Shown piece by piece: positions 22,437 through 36,268 of a DNA stretch of 64,000 nt (the stretch's first letter is position 1; the number at the start of each line of letters is the position of its first letter). Source of the stretch: Ampelocalamus luodianensis. Its lineage: Eukaryota > Streptophyta > Magnoliopsida > Poales > Poaceae. The notes under the pieces are model-generated. The model searched no databases, was not told the origin of the DNA, and worked only from the letters and a program-made list of their open reading frames with translations. The stretch lies in contig CM070634.1 of assembly GCA_036346255.1 (NCBI GenBank), forward strand, positions 74,232,476-74,296,475. Direction: 5' to 3'. Position numbers and translations under genes: made by a program.

Positions 22437-23220
22437 CTTGTAAGATCGAGGAGGCCGATAAGAGGGGGGGTGAATAGTCGGTTTTTAAAATTCTCTAAGG
22501 CTAAAACCGATTTCTAATGCGGAAGCTAACAACAATCCGGTTTTGCACAAATGAAGCCTAAATCAACTAGTCTTTACTAAGTGCACCAACAATTCTAAGA
22601 CTATTGATAATGATAGCAATCATATAAGGATAAGCAATTTAATTCTAGACATGTAAATTGCACAAAGTAAATTGCAATAGAGTAAAGCACAAAAATACAA
22701 ACCACAATGACACAACGATGTTTTACCGTGGTGTTCGGAGACTTGCCGGTCTCCCCCAATCCACGTTGAGGTAAGCCCAACCACGTTGGACCAGCTCCAC
22801 AACTTGAGCCAACACCTCCGAGGTAAGTCCAACCACTTGGACCGGTTCCAAACCGAACCAACACCTCGATCCACTCGGGGTTGCTCTTCCTCCACTCCGG
22901 AGATAGCGAGCACCAAACCACTCACAACCATCGGGCCTTCTCACAAGCTTCTTGAGAAGATCACCGGACCACGACGCCTCCACGCCGTCTAGGTGTCGGC
23001 AAACACCAAGAGTAATAAGTCAAAGCCTCTCGCTTGACTCTCACCAAGTGCAACACATGCACAATTAGATGCTCAATCCAATTCTAGTTGCAACACATGC
23101 AACTAGACCCTCTCCTTTTGCTCCAAAGTTGCAACACATGCACAATTGAGAGAAGAAGCTCACACTAGCTCAAGAGAATGAAATAAGATGCCAAGAGTTG
23201 TCCACCTACCGGCCAAGGTG

Positions 23221-23230
23221 AGTATTTATA
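23221..23230 (-). promoter_or_regulatory. Probable LTR TATA box
   Basis: TATAAATACT on the minus strand sits in the same position as CTATAAATAC in the related LTR at 5278. Confidence 0.5.
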
Positions 23231-23284
23231 GCCCACACACAAAAACTAGCCGTTGGAAGAGAATCTGTCGAAATTAAGGGAAAC

Positions 23285-23530
23285 CGAGTCAGTCCGCAGG
23301 CACAGGGCCGGTCAGTCCGGGCTACAGTGCAACGGCTATAAAAATAGCCGTTACACACAATTCCCGGTCAGTCCACCCACACAAGGTCCGGTCTGACCGG
23401 ACCCCCGGTTAGTCCGGGCCTTCCGGGAGGAAGAAAACCGAAAAACACGCCCTCTGGAAAAAGTTGACCGGCCTTACAAGGGCGATCAGTCTGCATGCAT
23501 ATGGGTGGTCAGTCCGGGCTTTCAACTGTT
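23285..23530. repeat. CCGGTCAGTCCGG palindromic motif cluster
   Basis: About eight words such as CCGGTCAGTCC, GGTCTGACCGGACC and GGTCAGTCCGGGC lie upstream of the LTR TATA box. In the other copia LTR the same position carries GCGGTAGTACCGC words. Confidence 0.7.
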
Positions 23531-24577
23531 GTCAATCCGCACCTGGATTTTAGCACAGGCGACACTTGGAAAAATGATCATAACTTTTGACTCCGATGTC
23601 AGAATTGAGTGATCTTAGACTCTATTGAAAGCTTATTCGGAGGGCTACACAACCCACCTATTTGATTTGATCTCAAACACATTTTATAAAATCAAAAAGC
23701 ATAACTCCAAAGAGCCACTATCATGGTCTAAGTCCAAATAATTAGCAACAAGCAATCTTAGACCATGTCAAGGGAAAATACATGAATCCCAACAATTTGT
23801 AAAACATATTTGCAAACTAAGATCATGCCACAAGGAGTAGGTACATGGACTTCAACTATTTGTAAAACACATTTGTAAAGTATAGTCACATGCTACAAGG
23901 ATTAGACGCATGAGCCCCAACTATTTGCAAAACATATTCGCAAATAATAGCATCATGCCTCGGTGAGCTAGAGCAAGCAAGATTGAGCTATCAACACATG
24001 ATGAGACTCAAGCTACTAGACAAGACCCCTCTTAATAGTACGATAATCTATATTAGCAATCCGGTCTTCCAACCAAACACCAAAACCGGTAAAAAAACTA
24101 GGAACACATTCTTAGCCCTAGCTAGTCATACCTTTGCCTTGAGCATCTTCTTGAAGCTTGATGACGCACATCTTCACTTCAAGTCTGGGTACTTGACTCG
24201 ATGATCATCCACATATGATGATTTCCTTTACTTCAGGATCTTGGCTTAATGCTCATCAACACATGATGACATCCTTCATCCCGGGTTTTGATATGCATCA
24301 ACACATGATGCATTATTCACTTGATGTCTATCAACACATGATGTGTCTTCTTTTAACTTGATGATCAACTCATGATCATCTCCTCTTCTTGAACATCATC
24401 AACACATGATAACTTCCTTTTCTTAAACTTTGACTTGATGACCATCAACTCATGATAACATCCAAAGTCTTCATCATCATGGAACATAACCTATTTATCC
24501 AACTCATGGAAAATGTTAGTCCCACAATGTGATTTTCATTAATTACCACAACATACCATTAACTCCTAATGGTAATT

Positions 24578-27500
24578 TGTGAGGACCCCAGTTTATTCGA
24601 CTTGTAATGCTTAGCCTTCCATTGACCCCAGCATTACAATTCAAATAAACCAAGCCTCGAGATATGTATACTTCCTAAATGCAAGATACACACCCGTTAC
24701 AAAATCAAGCATCAATTCCATACGAGAGATTACAAAATCAAAACTACAATTATACAACAGATTGAACTACAAGGTAAATAACAAACTACAGTGAAGCAAA
24801 GCCATAAGATGGCGATAAATAAAAAGCCAATTAGTGTGCCTTTACCCACAAGGCAACCAACCAAGACGCCAAGCTAGTCGTCAAACCCGTAGCACATCTC
24901 ACAAAAGGAAAGCCCTTGGGGCTCGCCTTCTTCCTCTGCAACAAAAACAATAAGCAAAGCACCTGAGTACAAAGATTGTCTTTGTACCCGCAAGACTGAC
25001 GTGTAAGGGTAACAGGACTATAATTTAACTACATGCAAGTTTTATTTAAGTGGAGGGGCTCGACTTACTTTTAGCGAAAGCAAGTTTTCTTTTGCAATCT
25101 GTAATAGTTTGAAGGCAGTTTAACAATTCAATTTTATTTGCGAAATAACAATGATACTGAGTAAGTAGTGACATAAAGACATCCTGGAGATGACCAACCC
25201 AATGGCCATCACAACAATAGTATGAACGCCCGTTCATACCAACCCATCAAGTTTTAATTAAAATGTTGTAGTCTAACTCTCGATAAGCTTACCCAAGCGT
25301 GTCCATCACCTAGGACGAGGCTATTCGAATAGTTTTTAACCCTGCAGGGGTGTACCACTGTACCCACACCTCAGACCGCCTTTAAGCCAAAGCACACTTC
25401 CGAAGGTATGCCAGCACAGCTAAGTCCTACGAGACTTTTTCCAATATTGTGTATTAACTACGAGCCGCTCGTATGGATAGAAATCCATACGCTACATGGT
25501 AAAGCCAAGAGACAACTACCCACTCGGGATAAAGCTCTTGGACAACTACCATGCTCCCACCTCCATCCCTCCTGCGACCTCCTGCGACCGGAGCCAATAC
25601 ACGCCAAAGTACTAGGTCAAGAGAGGTCCCATACCCTCTAGTGTGGTTAGCACGTCGAAATGCCTGGATAACAAAACTCACAAGATGTTCGGTCCTTAAT
25701 TGACCGGCACCTTTCCATCCACACCCAAGAATCACACCATCTTACCATTGTGCCTAGCGTCGAAATCATTTTGTTTTTATTTTTAGTTTTCACAATTAAA
25801 CATAGCAAAAATGCTGAATCATAAGTTATAATAATTTTTGTGTGATCAAAGTTATCGACTAAGTCGATAACCGCCCAATTCTACCAGTATCTAAGCATGG
25901 CTAAGCATCATATCGTAAATACAAATAAAAGGCCCTAAATCATTCACGGGCTCTAATTCACGGTGAGAATAATATTCCTAAGGTAGTGGCAGGGGTGAAC
26001 AATTTTCAGGGCAACTATGCAATGGGATTAACTACCTCTAATCGACAAAATTACTTTGACACAAAAGCATGCATACATACAGGTTAAACAAAATATTAGA
26101 CTTGAAAATAATGGGAATGAACTGGATATGATCAAACTGCTTGCCTTTGTTTTGCTTGAGATAATTGACTTGCTGCAGAGGATCACTCTCGATATCAACG
26201 CCATCTAACGACAAAACCGCCAAAGCGAAAAACAATAATAAACACGAAATGCCAAAAGTATCCAAAATTGACAACACGAAGAGTTATGAAATTTAGGAAC
26301 AAAAATTTAGTTGATTAGGAGTTTATTTAAATTAGATAGGATTCCTTCTTCTTTTTCTTTCCAAATTCACATTTTCCACGATAATCATACAGTCAAAATC
26401 AATCCTCTTATATGTTCTCCTCTTTAATGGACTTTGATGGTGATTGTGTGCACATCTATTAGCTACAACATATTATTACATTTTAATTAACTAACCATCC
26501 TATGCAACTATTACTGCTATAAGCTCATTAGACTTACAAATTTGCTAATTGGAACACTGACTAACTAATTAGCCCACTACTAGATGCTAATCAGCTGCCT
26601 GACCAGATCTGACCCCACTGACACTTAACTATTAACACTCCTAAGCACCACACAACCAATATGTGGATGCTAACAAATTTTTCAGCATGCTGGTATTTAT
26701 GGCCTTACTACTCTGTAATAGCAAAACCAAAAGCCTACTGACAAAACAATTTTTTTACCATAACATCTATCCTCTGTTGGTTTCTGAAAACTCACCTCCC
26801 TAATGGTTTTCAATTTTAACTACTACTAACAGCCTAAGTGCTCACAAGGTTAAAAGATTCCAAAACATTTCTAACTATTGCATTAACAGCGCCATAAGCC
26901 TATTGATAAAATTGCTACTTTTTATATCCTGACATTTTTCATATTACTGCTCAGGCACCTACACGGCTACAATAGCAAGTTCGATCAACAGAACTGCTAT
27001 AACAAGACTTCCTTTTAACTTAAACTTCCACTTTTCTTCTAATCAACGACTTGAGTGGCATTACAAACAAAGTTGCTCTCGATAGTTTCGATCAAGACTT
27101 ACTTCCATAACAGTTTTGATTTGGTTACTCCTGCGGTAGTAGGCCAAGGATTAATTGAGTCATGACACTTTCATCCACTACAATATCCAAGCCAAAATCC
27201 TATTGACAACACAAACAACTTGCTTTACTATTTTATACAACTACAAATGCATGCTTCCTAAATTTGAGGTGCTAACAACACAATTTCTCTCTGGAATGCC
27301 TTATTCACTTGCCAAATAGGTTTGAGTAGCCTAGAAGTTAAACACGATGCTTAATCTCGAACTTCCTTCTGTTCAAAATTTCATGAAATGGTTAAGACAC
27401 CCTCTGCTCAGCCCTCCAGACCAAAATAATGATTTAATCTGAGAATGAGTGATGGTTAACAAACTTTAATACCCATTAAACAATGAATTTAGTCATTCAT

Positions 27501-29518
27501 CATGTTTATAGCCTCTGACAAAGCCACTTTTCAACCAAAACTTTTCCACCTTAAAATCTTACGGAAGGAAAATCTCTACCTCGAATTGCTACAAGCAACT
27601 TCCTTCAACTCAACTCAAATTTCGCTACTCGGATAAGTGACTAAAAATGACAACCACAAAGATTGTCGGCATTAGCTGGGTAGGTTTTTATGTGGTTTCC
27701 ACTGACAAAGCAAAATCCCTTCTAAGCACCCCCTCTGCTCATACAACTGACAAAAGAACTGCTTCTCTGAGTTGCATAGAAACTAACTAACATTTCTCCA
27801 CACTTCAAACTTTGAATTGGTTAATTCATTTGAGAACCTATTTTCAGAAACTAGCCAGAGAGGAACACACAGCTAAAAAAAGCGTAAGGAGGCAAAGACA
27901 GGGAAACTCGCCGGCTCGGTTCATGGATCGGCCGCCGCGGTTGGGCGCAGCGAGGCGGCGGTGTGGTGAAATGGATCCAGTGAGTGGGCGACCATGAAGG
28001 TGGTGGAGTTGGGGCTCGGCGGCCAGAGCGGCGCGGCTAGGGAACACGGCGGCCGTGGAGGCGGAAGGCGGCGACGGCGACGGTGCGATTGGGAGGAATT
28101 AGTGAGAGCATGAGCAGCCCCAGGTGGGGAGCTTACCGGGTGGTCGCGGGGCGGGAGTGGCGAGGAGTCCAGCGACGCGAGCCAGCGGCGGCGCGGGTTC
28201 ACCGTGGCGGGTCGCTCGGGTGAAGGGGAGCTCCGCTCGGAGGTTGGCGACGGATGAGGAAGGGGTGAGGATACTCGGCTCTGAGGAATTGTTCCGGAGC
28301 TCGCCGAGGTGGCCATGGTGATGGCGGCGGTTGACTTCGGCCGGAATCGGAGAAGAGGCCGGCGCACGGGTTTCCTGCAATAGATTTCAAAATTGAATGA
28401 GGAGGGTGTCAAGGAACACGAGTGACGCGAGAAGTTTGGGAAGAACGTCTTGGGTTGGCCAGGACTCGGCGAGGGAGGCACAGGTGGCCATGGATGGGCG
28501 TGGCGGCTCCTCTGTGCTTGTTTGTGGAGGAGAAGATGGAGGGAATGGAGGGTAGCAAAGAGAATCAATGGGTGCTCTGGCACCCCTAAATAGGCCAAGG
28601 GAGTCGATGCTCTAGGTGGTGGCTCGGCGGTTGGCTCGGATCACGAGCATGGAGCGATGCTCGGTGTGGCTTATGGCAAGGCGGTGGTGACCGGGCGCGG
28701 TGCGTGGCGAGCATGCACGGCGATCGGCGACGCGTGGAGGGCATTTGGTGAGGAATGCGGCTGCGTGGGTGAAGCCGAAGGCTAAACCATGGGCGGGGTC
28801 AAAACCCGGGGCGAGGCGTGCTCTGGTGGTGCGGCAATGGTGCTGGGCAGGCGCTGCTGGTGCTGGGGCGAGATGGCGCTCGGGCAAACGCCGCGTGGAG
28901 AAGAACTCGGCAGCGGGGCCTGGTAAGTGAGAGAGGAGGGTGGCTCGTGGCCCGGTGTGGTCGGAACCGGTGGCGAAGTGGGTTCGGTCGGGTTGGGTTA
29001 GGGTTAGATTTTGGATTTAGTTTTTGACCGAAAACAATTAAGTTTGACCTAGCAGTTTAGAATAGAAATAAAATTCTGAAAATTCTGAAAAAAATTTTGG
29101 GCACCCTTAGGTTTACAAGGGACTAAGGAAAAATAATTTCAACACTTTTCATATTAAAATTTCACTAGAATTAAATCATATTCAAATCTGCCTTTGGGTT
29201 TTGTTTTGAATTTTGGGGAAGGCAAAATGACTTCTAAAAATTTGGTAAAAATAATGATAATTCGATATAAATAATCTAGTATTTGATTAAATTATTTTTG
29301 GAAACTTTTATTCACACATTTTTCTGGATTTCAAATAGAAATGAATTTTAAGTTTAAAAGTTTTGAAATTTCCAACACAACTTTAATACAAAACATCCAA
29401 AGTTTAAAATTGTGCACAAATTTTAGAAAACCAAGAGCATGGCCAAGAGATACAACAAAAGTTTTTAAATTTTAATATTTTTATACATTTAAAATACAAA
29501 CTCTAATTTGGTGTTACA
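24578..29518 (-). repeat. 3' LTR (left) of the giant-LTR element
   Basis: 4941 bp; TGTGAGGACCCC at left and GTGTTACA at right on the plus strand. Its order on the minus strand is an AT-rich start, a GC-rich block (27900-28990), a T-rich stretch, then the TTTGATCAT module (26125-26150) and the AAACTATTCGAATAG-type module (25321-25336). Frames in the GC-rich block are not convincing genes. Confidence 0.92.
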
Positions 29519-29530
29519 AATCTACCCCTT
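29519..29530 (-). other. Polypurine tract of the giant-LTR element
   Basis: Minus strand AAGGGGTAGATT directly precedes the 3' LTR start TGTAACACC, the expected place for plus-strand DNA priming. Confidence 0.75.
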
Positions 29531-31288
29531 AAATGAATCTCGTCCCGAGATTCCAGTGGTCTCAGTCGGAACGAAAGGCTGTGGCAACCTAGGTGGGTTT
29601 GGTCACGGGGTCACTTTTCGGATTTCGCCGCATTCCGAACTCAAATCTGAGTCCAGAGAGGTCTTTAGAAGGTTTAGGTTCTAAAGTGGGAGGCTTTGTT
29701 TGAAGGATTTCTAATGCCCATACGCTAAGTGTTTTCTAGGTGGTTCTTTTCAACTCTAAGCGAAATGCACCATCTGTTGTCTTGATTTCCTTCAAAGATA
29801 GTCTTTGGAAGATCATGACGCCGTATCCCGACATTCTTTGTCATTTTCCTTTCCATTGCTTTGTTTAATCTTTCCTTTCTTGATTTGTAGATAATTTAAC
29901 ATCACGCTTCACATCGTCTTACAGTATCTGAAGACTAGGCTTCACTCGGTCGGCCAAAAAGGGGCATCGATCGGTAGAAACGGAAGGATTTGGTTAGATG
30001 GTAATCTAGTATCAACACCGAGATTCGGTCACGAGAAAGAGAAGGCAAGCAAGGTTTTAATGTGGTCTCGCTTAGCCTCACTTCTCAAGTTCTATTTGCT
30101 CGGTTGGGAAAGGAAATGCACAGGATAAATGCACGTGTGCAAATTAGTCCTAAGGCAAATTTTAAATTTGTGCTTAATGAGAGTGCAAATGCTTACATGC
30201 ATGCTTACATGCTTCTTGTTCTATGCAACTTGAGTAACATGACATGCTTGACTTAATTTAGAAACTATATGCATGATCAAAGTATAGGAATAAAGATGCA
30301 CATCAAGTATTGTGAGGTATCTTCTACCCCTTAAATATTTTGGTACATGAAAGATAAGTTGAGGAAAGAATGGGCATAAGGTGAGGGAATGACAATGGGT
30401 ATGCAATTTAATTCTAACATATACTAACTACTCCAAAGGTTCGACATAGTTGCTATACTTGCGTCCAGTGGCGATGTGCAACTATTTGGAACAAAGAGAG
30501 CAAGTGGTTACAAAATCTAGCGTCTACAAGCTAAGTAATATCATTAGGCGTGCATACTCTAAGAGTAAACCCTAATTTTATCCCTAATATTGCAATAAGA
30601 CATCGTTTAGGGGAAGTTGACATTACCCTAACCCGATTGCAAACACATAACAAGAAATGAACTCCAAATGTTTGTATGAAAGCATAAGATCAAGCAAAAC
30701 CACAAAGCAAAAGATTTGCTTCCCGTACAACTAACTCGTATTGAATGAACGAGCAATCGTTTAGGATGATAACATTTTAGAATGCAACTCAAGTTCTAAC
30801 GCATCTAAAAGACATGGCAAAAACCATATAAGGGTGCATTAGGCACTAGCCATCTAATGTCACATCCTACCCTTTTAATCCCATGAATTTTAACTGATTT
30901 AACATCTCATTTTTAACCCTAACGATTTAACTAAGTGCTTGCAGTCCGAAACTTGTACTTGCTGTCCAGATCTTGTATACGAGCTTGAGATGAGTGCTTC
31001 AACCAGTGCTTCAAATCTTCACTAAATAACAACCAACACTTCATATTTTTTTACTCTCATTATTCCCCAAACCGAATTTAACCGATAATCAACTAACTTT
31101 GAAATGAGAAGAGAGGGGAACAACCTTTTCGAAAACTCAACATGAATAAGGCAAGATGAGCAAGCTAAGATAGATAAGAAGTAAAATCGAGAACTTACTT
31201 AAGTTTTCATAACCCATTTGACACTTTGAAAATAAGTTTTTCAAAATATCCTAATGACGACCAAGCTAGGGGTTTCTCTGTCGGTCAA
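29531..31288. other. Non-coding internal region of the giant-LTR element
   Basis: About 1.76 kb with no open frame longer than about 65 codons and no retroviral-type motif on either strand. It should hold only signals for packaging and replication. Confidence 0.8.
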
Positions 31289-31301
31289 GACTACGATACC
31301 A
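31289..31301 (-). other. PBS-like site of the giant-LTR element
   Basis: Minus strand TGGTATCGTAGTC begins four bases inside the LTR end. It resembles the initiator tRNA-Met site TGGTATCAGAGC but differs from the eighth base on, at a place where CAG-to-CG sequence errors are suspected. Confidence 0.6.
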
Positions 31302-31305
31302 ACTT

Positions 31306-34300
31306 TGTGAGGACCCAGTTTATTCGACTTGTAATGCTTAGCCTTCCATTGACCCCACATTACAATTCAAATAAACCAAGCCTCGAGATATGTATACTTC
31401 CAAAATGCAGATACACACCCGTTACAAAATCAAGCATCAATTCCATACACGAGATTACAAAATCAAAACTACAATTATACAACGATTGAACTACAAGGTA
31501 AATAACAAACTACACAATGGAAGCAAAAGCCATAAGATGGCGATAAATAAAAGAGCCAATTAGTGTGCCTTTACCCACAAGGCAACCAACCGGCCGCCAA
31601 GCTAGTCGTCAAACCCGTAGCACATCTCACAAAGGAAAGCCCTTGGGCTCGCTTTCTTCCTCTGCAACAAAAACAATAAGCAAAGCACACGAGTACAAAG
31701 ATTGTCTTTGTACCCAAGACCGACGTGTAAGGGTAACAGGACTATAATTTAACTACATGCAAGTTTTATTTAAGTGGAGGGCTCTGGACTTACTTTTAGC
31801 GAAAGCAAGTTTTCTTTTGCAATCTTGTAATAGTTTGAAGGCGGTTTTAACAATTCAATTTTATTTGCGAAATAACATCTGATAAGTAGTGACATAAAGA
31901 CATCACGGAGATGACCAACCCAATGGCCATCACAACAATAGTATGAGCGCCTGCTCATACCAACCCATCAAGTTTTAATTAAAATGTTGTAGTCTAACTC
32001 TCGATAAGCTTACCCAAGCGTGTCCATCACCTAGGGCGAGGCTATTCGAATAGTTTTTAACCTGCGCAGGTGTACCACTGTACCCACACCTCGCACGCCT
32101 TTAAGCCAAAGCACACTTCCAAGGTATGCCGCACACTAAGTCCTACGAGACTTTTCCAATATTGTGTATTAACTACGAGCCGCTCGTATGGATAGAAATC
32201 CATACGCTTACATGGTAAAGCCGAAGAGACAACTACCCACTCAGGATAAAGCTCTTGGACAACTACCATGCTCCCACCTCCATCCCTCCTGCGACCTCCT
32301 GCGACCGGAGCCAATACACGCCAAAGTACTAGGTCAAGAGAGGTCCCATACCCTCTAGTGTGGTTAGCTTACGGCGAAATGCCTGGATAACAAAACTCAC
32401 AAGATGTTCGGTCCTTAATTGACCGGGCACCTTTCGATCACACCCAAGAATCACACCATCTTACCATTGTGCTCAGCGTCGAAATCATTTTGTTTTTATT
32501 TTTAGTTTTCACAATTAAACATAGCAAAAATGCTGAATCATAAGTTATAATAATTTTTGTGTGATCAAAGTTATCGACTAAGTCGATAACCGCCCAATTC
32601 TACCGGTATCTAAGCATGGCTAAGCATCATATCGTAAATACAAATAAAAGGCCCTAAATCATTCACCGGGCTCTAATTCACCAGTGAGAATAATATTCCT
32701 AAGGTAGTGGCAGGGGTGAACAATTTTCAGGGCAACTATGCAATGGGATTAACTACCTCTAATCGACAAAATTACTTTGACACAAAAGCATGCATACATA
32801 CAGGTTAAACAAAATATTAGACTTGAAAATAATGGGAATGAACTGGATATGATCAAACTGCTTGCCTTTGTTTTGCTTGAGATAATTGACTTGCTGCAGA
32901 GGATCACTCTCGATATCAACGCCATCTAACGACAAAAACTGCCAAAGCGAAAAACAGCGAATAAACACCAGAATGCCAAAAGTATCCAAAAATTGACAAC
33001 ACAGAAGACAGATTATGAAATTTAGGAACAAAAATTTAGTTGATTAGGAGTTTATTTAAATTAGATAGGATTCCTTCTTACTGTTCTTTCCAAATTCACA
33101 TTTTCCACGATAATCATACAGTCAAAATCAATCCTCTTATATGTTCTCCTCTTTCGACAGACTTTGATGGTGATTGTGTGCACATCTATTAGCTACAACA
33201 TATTATTACATTTTAATTAACTAACCATCCTATGCAACTATTACTGCTATAAGCTCATTAGACTTACAAATTTGCTAATTGGAACACTGACTAACTAATT
33301 AGCCCACTACTAGATGCTAATCACCGCTGACTTCGATCGACCCCACCGACACTTAACTATTAACACTCCTAAGCACCACACAACCAATATGTGGATGCTA
33401 ACAAATTTTTCAAGATCTTTGGTATTTATGGCCTTACTACTCTGTAATAGCAAAACCAAAAGCCTACTGACAAAACAATTTTTTTACCATAACATCTATC
33501 CTCTGTTGGTTTCTGAAAACTCACCTCCCTAATGGTTTTCAATTTTAACTACTACTAACAGCCTAAGTGCTCACAAGGTTAAAAGATTCCAAAACATTTC
33601 TAACTATTGCATTAACAGCGCCATAAGCCTATTGATAAAATTGCTACTTTTTATATCGACATTTTTCATATTCTCGCTCGTGCACCTACACGGCTACAAT
33701 AGCAAGTTCGATCAACAGAACTGCTATAACAAGACTTCCTTTTAACTTAAACTTCCACTTTTCTTCTAATCACTGACTTGAGTGGCATTACAAACAAAGT
33801 TGCTCTCTGATAGTTTCGATCAAGACTTACTTCCATAACAGTTTTCAGATTTGGTTACTCCTGCAGTAGTAGGCCAAAGATTAATTGAGTCATGACACTT
33901 TCATCCACTACAATATCCAAGCCAAAATCCTATTGACAACACAAACAACTTCAGTTTACTATTTTATACAACTACAATAGAATGCTTCCTAAATTTGAGG
34001 TGCTAACAACACAATTTCTCTCTGGAATGCCTTATTCACTTGCCAAATAGGTTTGAGTAGCCTAGAAGTTAAACACAGTACTTAGTACTGAACTTCCTTT
34101 TCTGTTCAAAATTTCATGAAATGGTTAAGACACCCTCTGCTCAGCCCTCCAGACCAAAATAATGATTTAATCTGAGAATGAGTGATGGTTAACAAACTTT
34201 AATACCCATTAAACAATGAATTTAGTCATTCATCATGTTTATAGCCTACTGACAAAGCCAGTTTTCAACCGAAAACTTTTCCCTGCCCAAAATCTTACAG

Positions 34301-36263
34301 AAGGAAAATCTCTACCCTGAATTGCTACCGGCAACTTCCTTCAACTCAACTCAAATTTCTGCTACTCAGATAAGTGACTAAAAATGACAACCACAAAGAT
34401 TGTCGGCATTAGCTGGGTAGGTTTTTATGTGGTTTCCACTGACAAAGCAAAATCCCTTCTAAGCACCCCCTCTGCTCATACAACTGACAAAAGAACTGCT
34501 TCTCTGAGTTGCACAGAAACTAACTAACATTTCTCCACACTTCAAACTTTGAATTGGTTAATTCATTTGAGAACCTATTTTCAGAAACTAGCCAGAGAGG
34601 AACACACACAGCTAAAAAAAGCGAGCAGGAGGCAAAGACAGGGAAACTCGGCGGCTCGGTTCATGGATCGGCGCCGCCGGTTGGCGGCGCGCGGCGGTGG
34701 TGGGCTGAAATGGATCCAGTGAGTGGAGGCGACCATGAAGGTGGTGGAGTTGGGGCTCAGCGGCACGGGGGCGGCGGCTAGGGAACACGGGCCGCCGTGG
34801 AGGCGGAAGGGGCGACGGCGACGGTGCGATTGGGAGGAATTAGTGAGAGCATGAGCAGCCACAGGAGTGTGGGAGCTTACCGGGTGGTCGCGAGGACGGA
34901 GTGGCGAGGAGTCCAGCGACGCGAGCCCGCGGCGCGCGCGGGTTCACCGTGGCGGGTCGCTCGGGTGAAGGGGAGCTCCGCCGGAGGTTGGCGACGGATG
35001 AGGAAGGGTGAGGATACTCGGCTCGAGGAATTGTTCGAGCTCGCCGAGGTGGCCATGGTGATGGCGGTTGACTTCGGCGGAATCGGAGAAGAGGCCGCGC
35101 ACGGGTTTCTGCAATAGATTTCAAAATTGAATGAGGGAGGGGTGTCAAGGGAACACGGAGTGACGCGAAGTTTGGGAAGAACGTCTTGGGTTGGCCGGAC
35201 TCGGCGAGGAGGCACAGTGGCCATGGATGGGCGTGGCGGCTCCTCTGTGCTTGTTTGTGGAGGAGAAGATGGAGGAACGGAGGGTAGCAAAGAGAATCAA
35301 TGGGTGCTCTGGCACCTAAATAGGCCAAGGGAGTCGATGCTCTCGGTGGTGGCTCGGCGGTTGGCTCGAGATCAGAGCATGGAGGCGATGCTCTGGTGTG
35401 GCTTATGGCAAGGGCGGTGGTGGCCGGCGCGGTGCGTGGCGAGCATGCACGCGCATCAGCGAGACACGTGGAGGGGCATTTGGTGAGGAATGCGGCTGCG
35501 TGGGAAGCCGAAGGCTAAACCATGGGCGGGGTCAAAACCCGGGGCGAGGCGTGCTCTGGTGGTGCGGCAATGGTGCTGGGCAGGCGCTGCTGGTGCTGGG
35601 GCGAGATGGCGCTCGGGCAAACGCCGCGTGGAGAAGAACTCCTGACGACGGGGCCCACAGGTAAGTGAGAGAGGGAGGGGTGGCTCGGCGAACTGGTGTG
35701 GTCGGAACCGGGTGGCGAAGTGGGTTCGGTCGGGTTGGGTTAGGGTTAGATTTTGGATTTAGTTTTTGACCGAAAACAATTAAGTTTGACCTAGCAGTTT
35801 AGAATAGAAATAAAATTCTGAAAATTCTGAAAAAAATTTTTGGGCACCCTTAGGTTTACAAGGGACTAAGGAAAAATAATTTCAACACTTTTCATATTAA
35901 AATTTCACTAGAATTAAATCATATTCAAATCTGCCTTTGGGTTTTGTTTTGAATTTTGGGGAAGGCAAAATGACTTCTAAAAATTTGGTAAAAATAATGA
36001 TAATTCGATATAAATAATCTAGTATTTGATTAAATTATTTTTGGAAACTTTTATTCACACATTTTTCTGGATTTCAAATAGAAATGAATTTTAAGTTTAA
36101 AAGTTTTGAAATTTCCAACACAACTTTAATACAAAACATCCAAAGTTTAAAATTGTGCACAAATTTTAGAAAACCAAGAGCATGGCCAAGAGATACAACA
36201 AAAGTTTTTAAATTTTAATATTTTTATACATTTAAAATACAAACTCTAATTTGGGCTGTTACA
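31306..36263 (-). repeat. 5' LTR (right) of the giant-LTR element
   Basis: 4958 bp, the partner of 24578-29518; TGTGAGGACCCAG at left and GGGCTGTTACA at right. It is collinear with its partner, with scattered short differences that often involve CTG/CAG/CG. Confidence 0.92.
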
Positions 36264-36268
36264 TAATT

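Larger units (their letters stand above)
22439..24577 (-). mobile_element. Copia LTR, larger part
   Basis: The LTR end next to the PBS is ...CTCGATCTTACA on the minus strand. It carries a TATA box (23221-23230), CCGGTCAGTCCGG-type palindromes (23285-23530), TTTGCAAAT repeats (23755-23960) and CATCAACACATGATG repeats (24185-24460). It is interrupted at 24577 by the 11.7-kb LTR element and resumes at 36269. Confidence 0.8.
24573..36268 (-). mobile_element. Non-autonomous LTR element with 4.9-kb LTRs
   Basis: Complete element at 24578-36263 (11,686 bp) with a perfect 5-bp TSD, TAATT (24573-24577 and 36264-36268). The LTRs are 24578-29518 and 31306-36263, with only 1787 bp between them and no gag or pol. 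Read on the minus strand, a PBS-like TGGTATCGTAGTC lies just inside the right LTR and an AAGGGGTAGATT purine tract just before TGTAACACC of the left one. Size and lack of coding fit the LARD class or the rice non-autonomous partners of RIRE3/RIRE8 (Spip/Squiq); the family name is not verified. It must borrow all proteins from a relative. Confidence 0.92.

Noticed and set aside
27921..28887. Long GC-rich frames (up to 225 codons) inside the giant-LTR element
   Set aside because: They overlap on both strands, have low-complexity Ser/Pro/Arg composition, lie inside an LTR, and are broken differently in the partner LTR (34581-35664).
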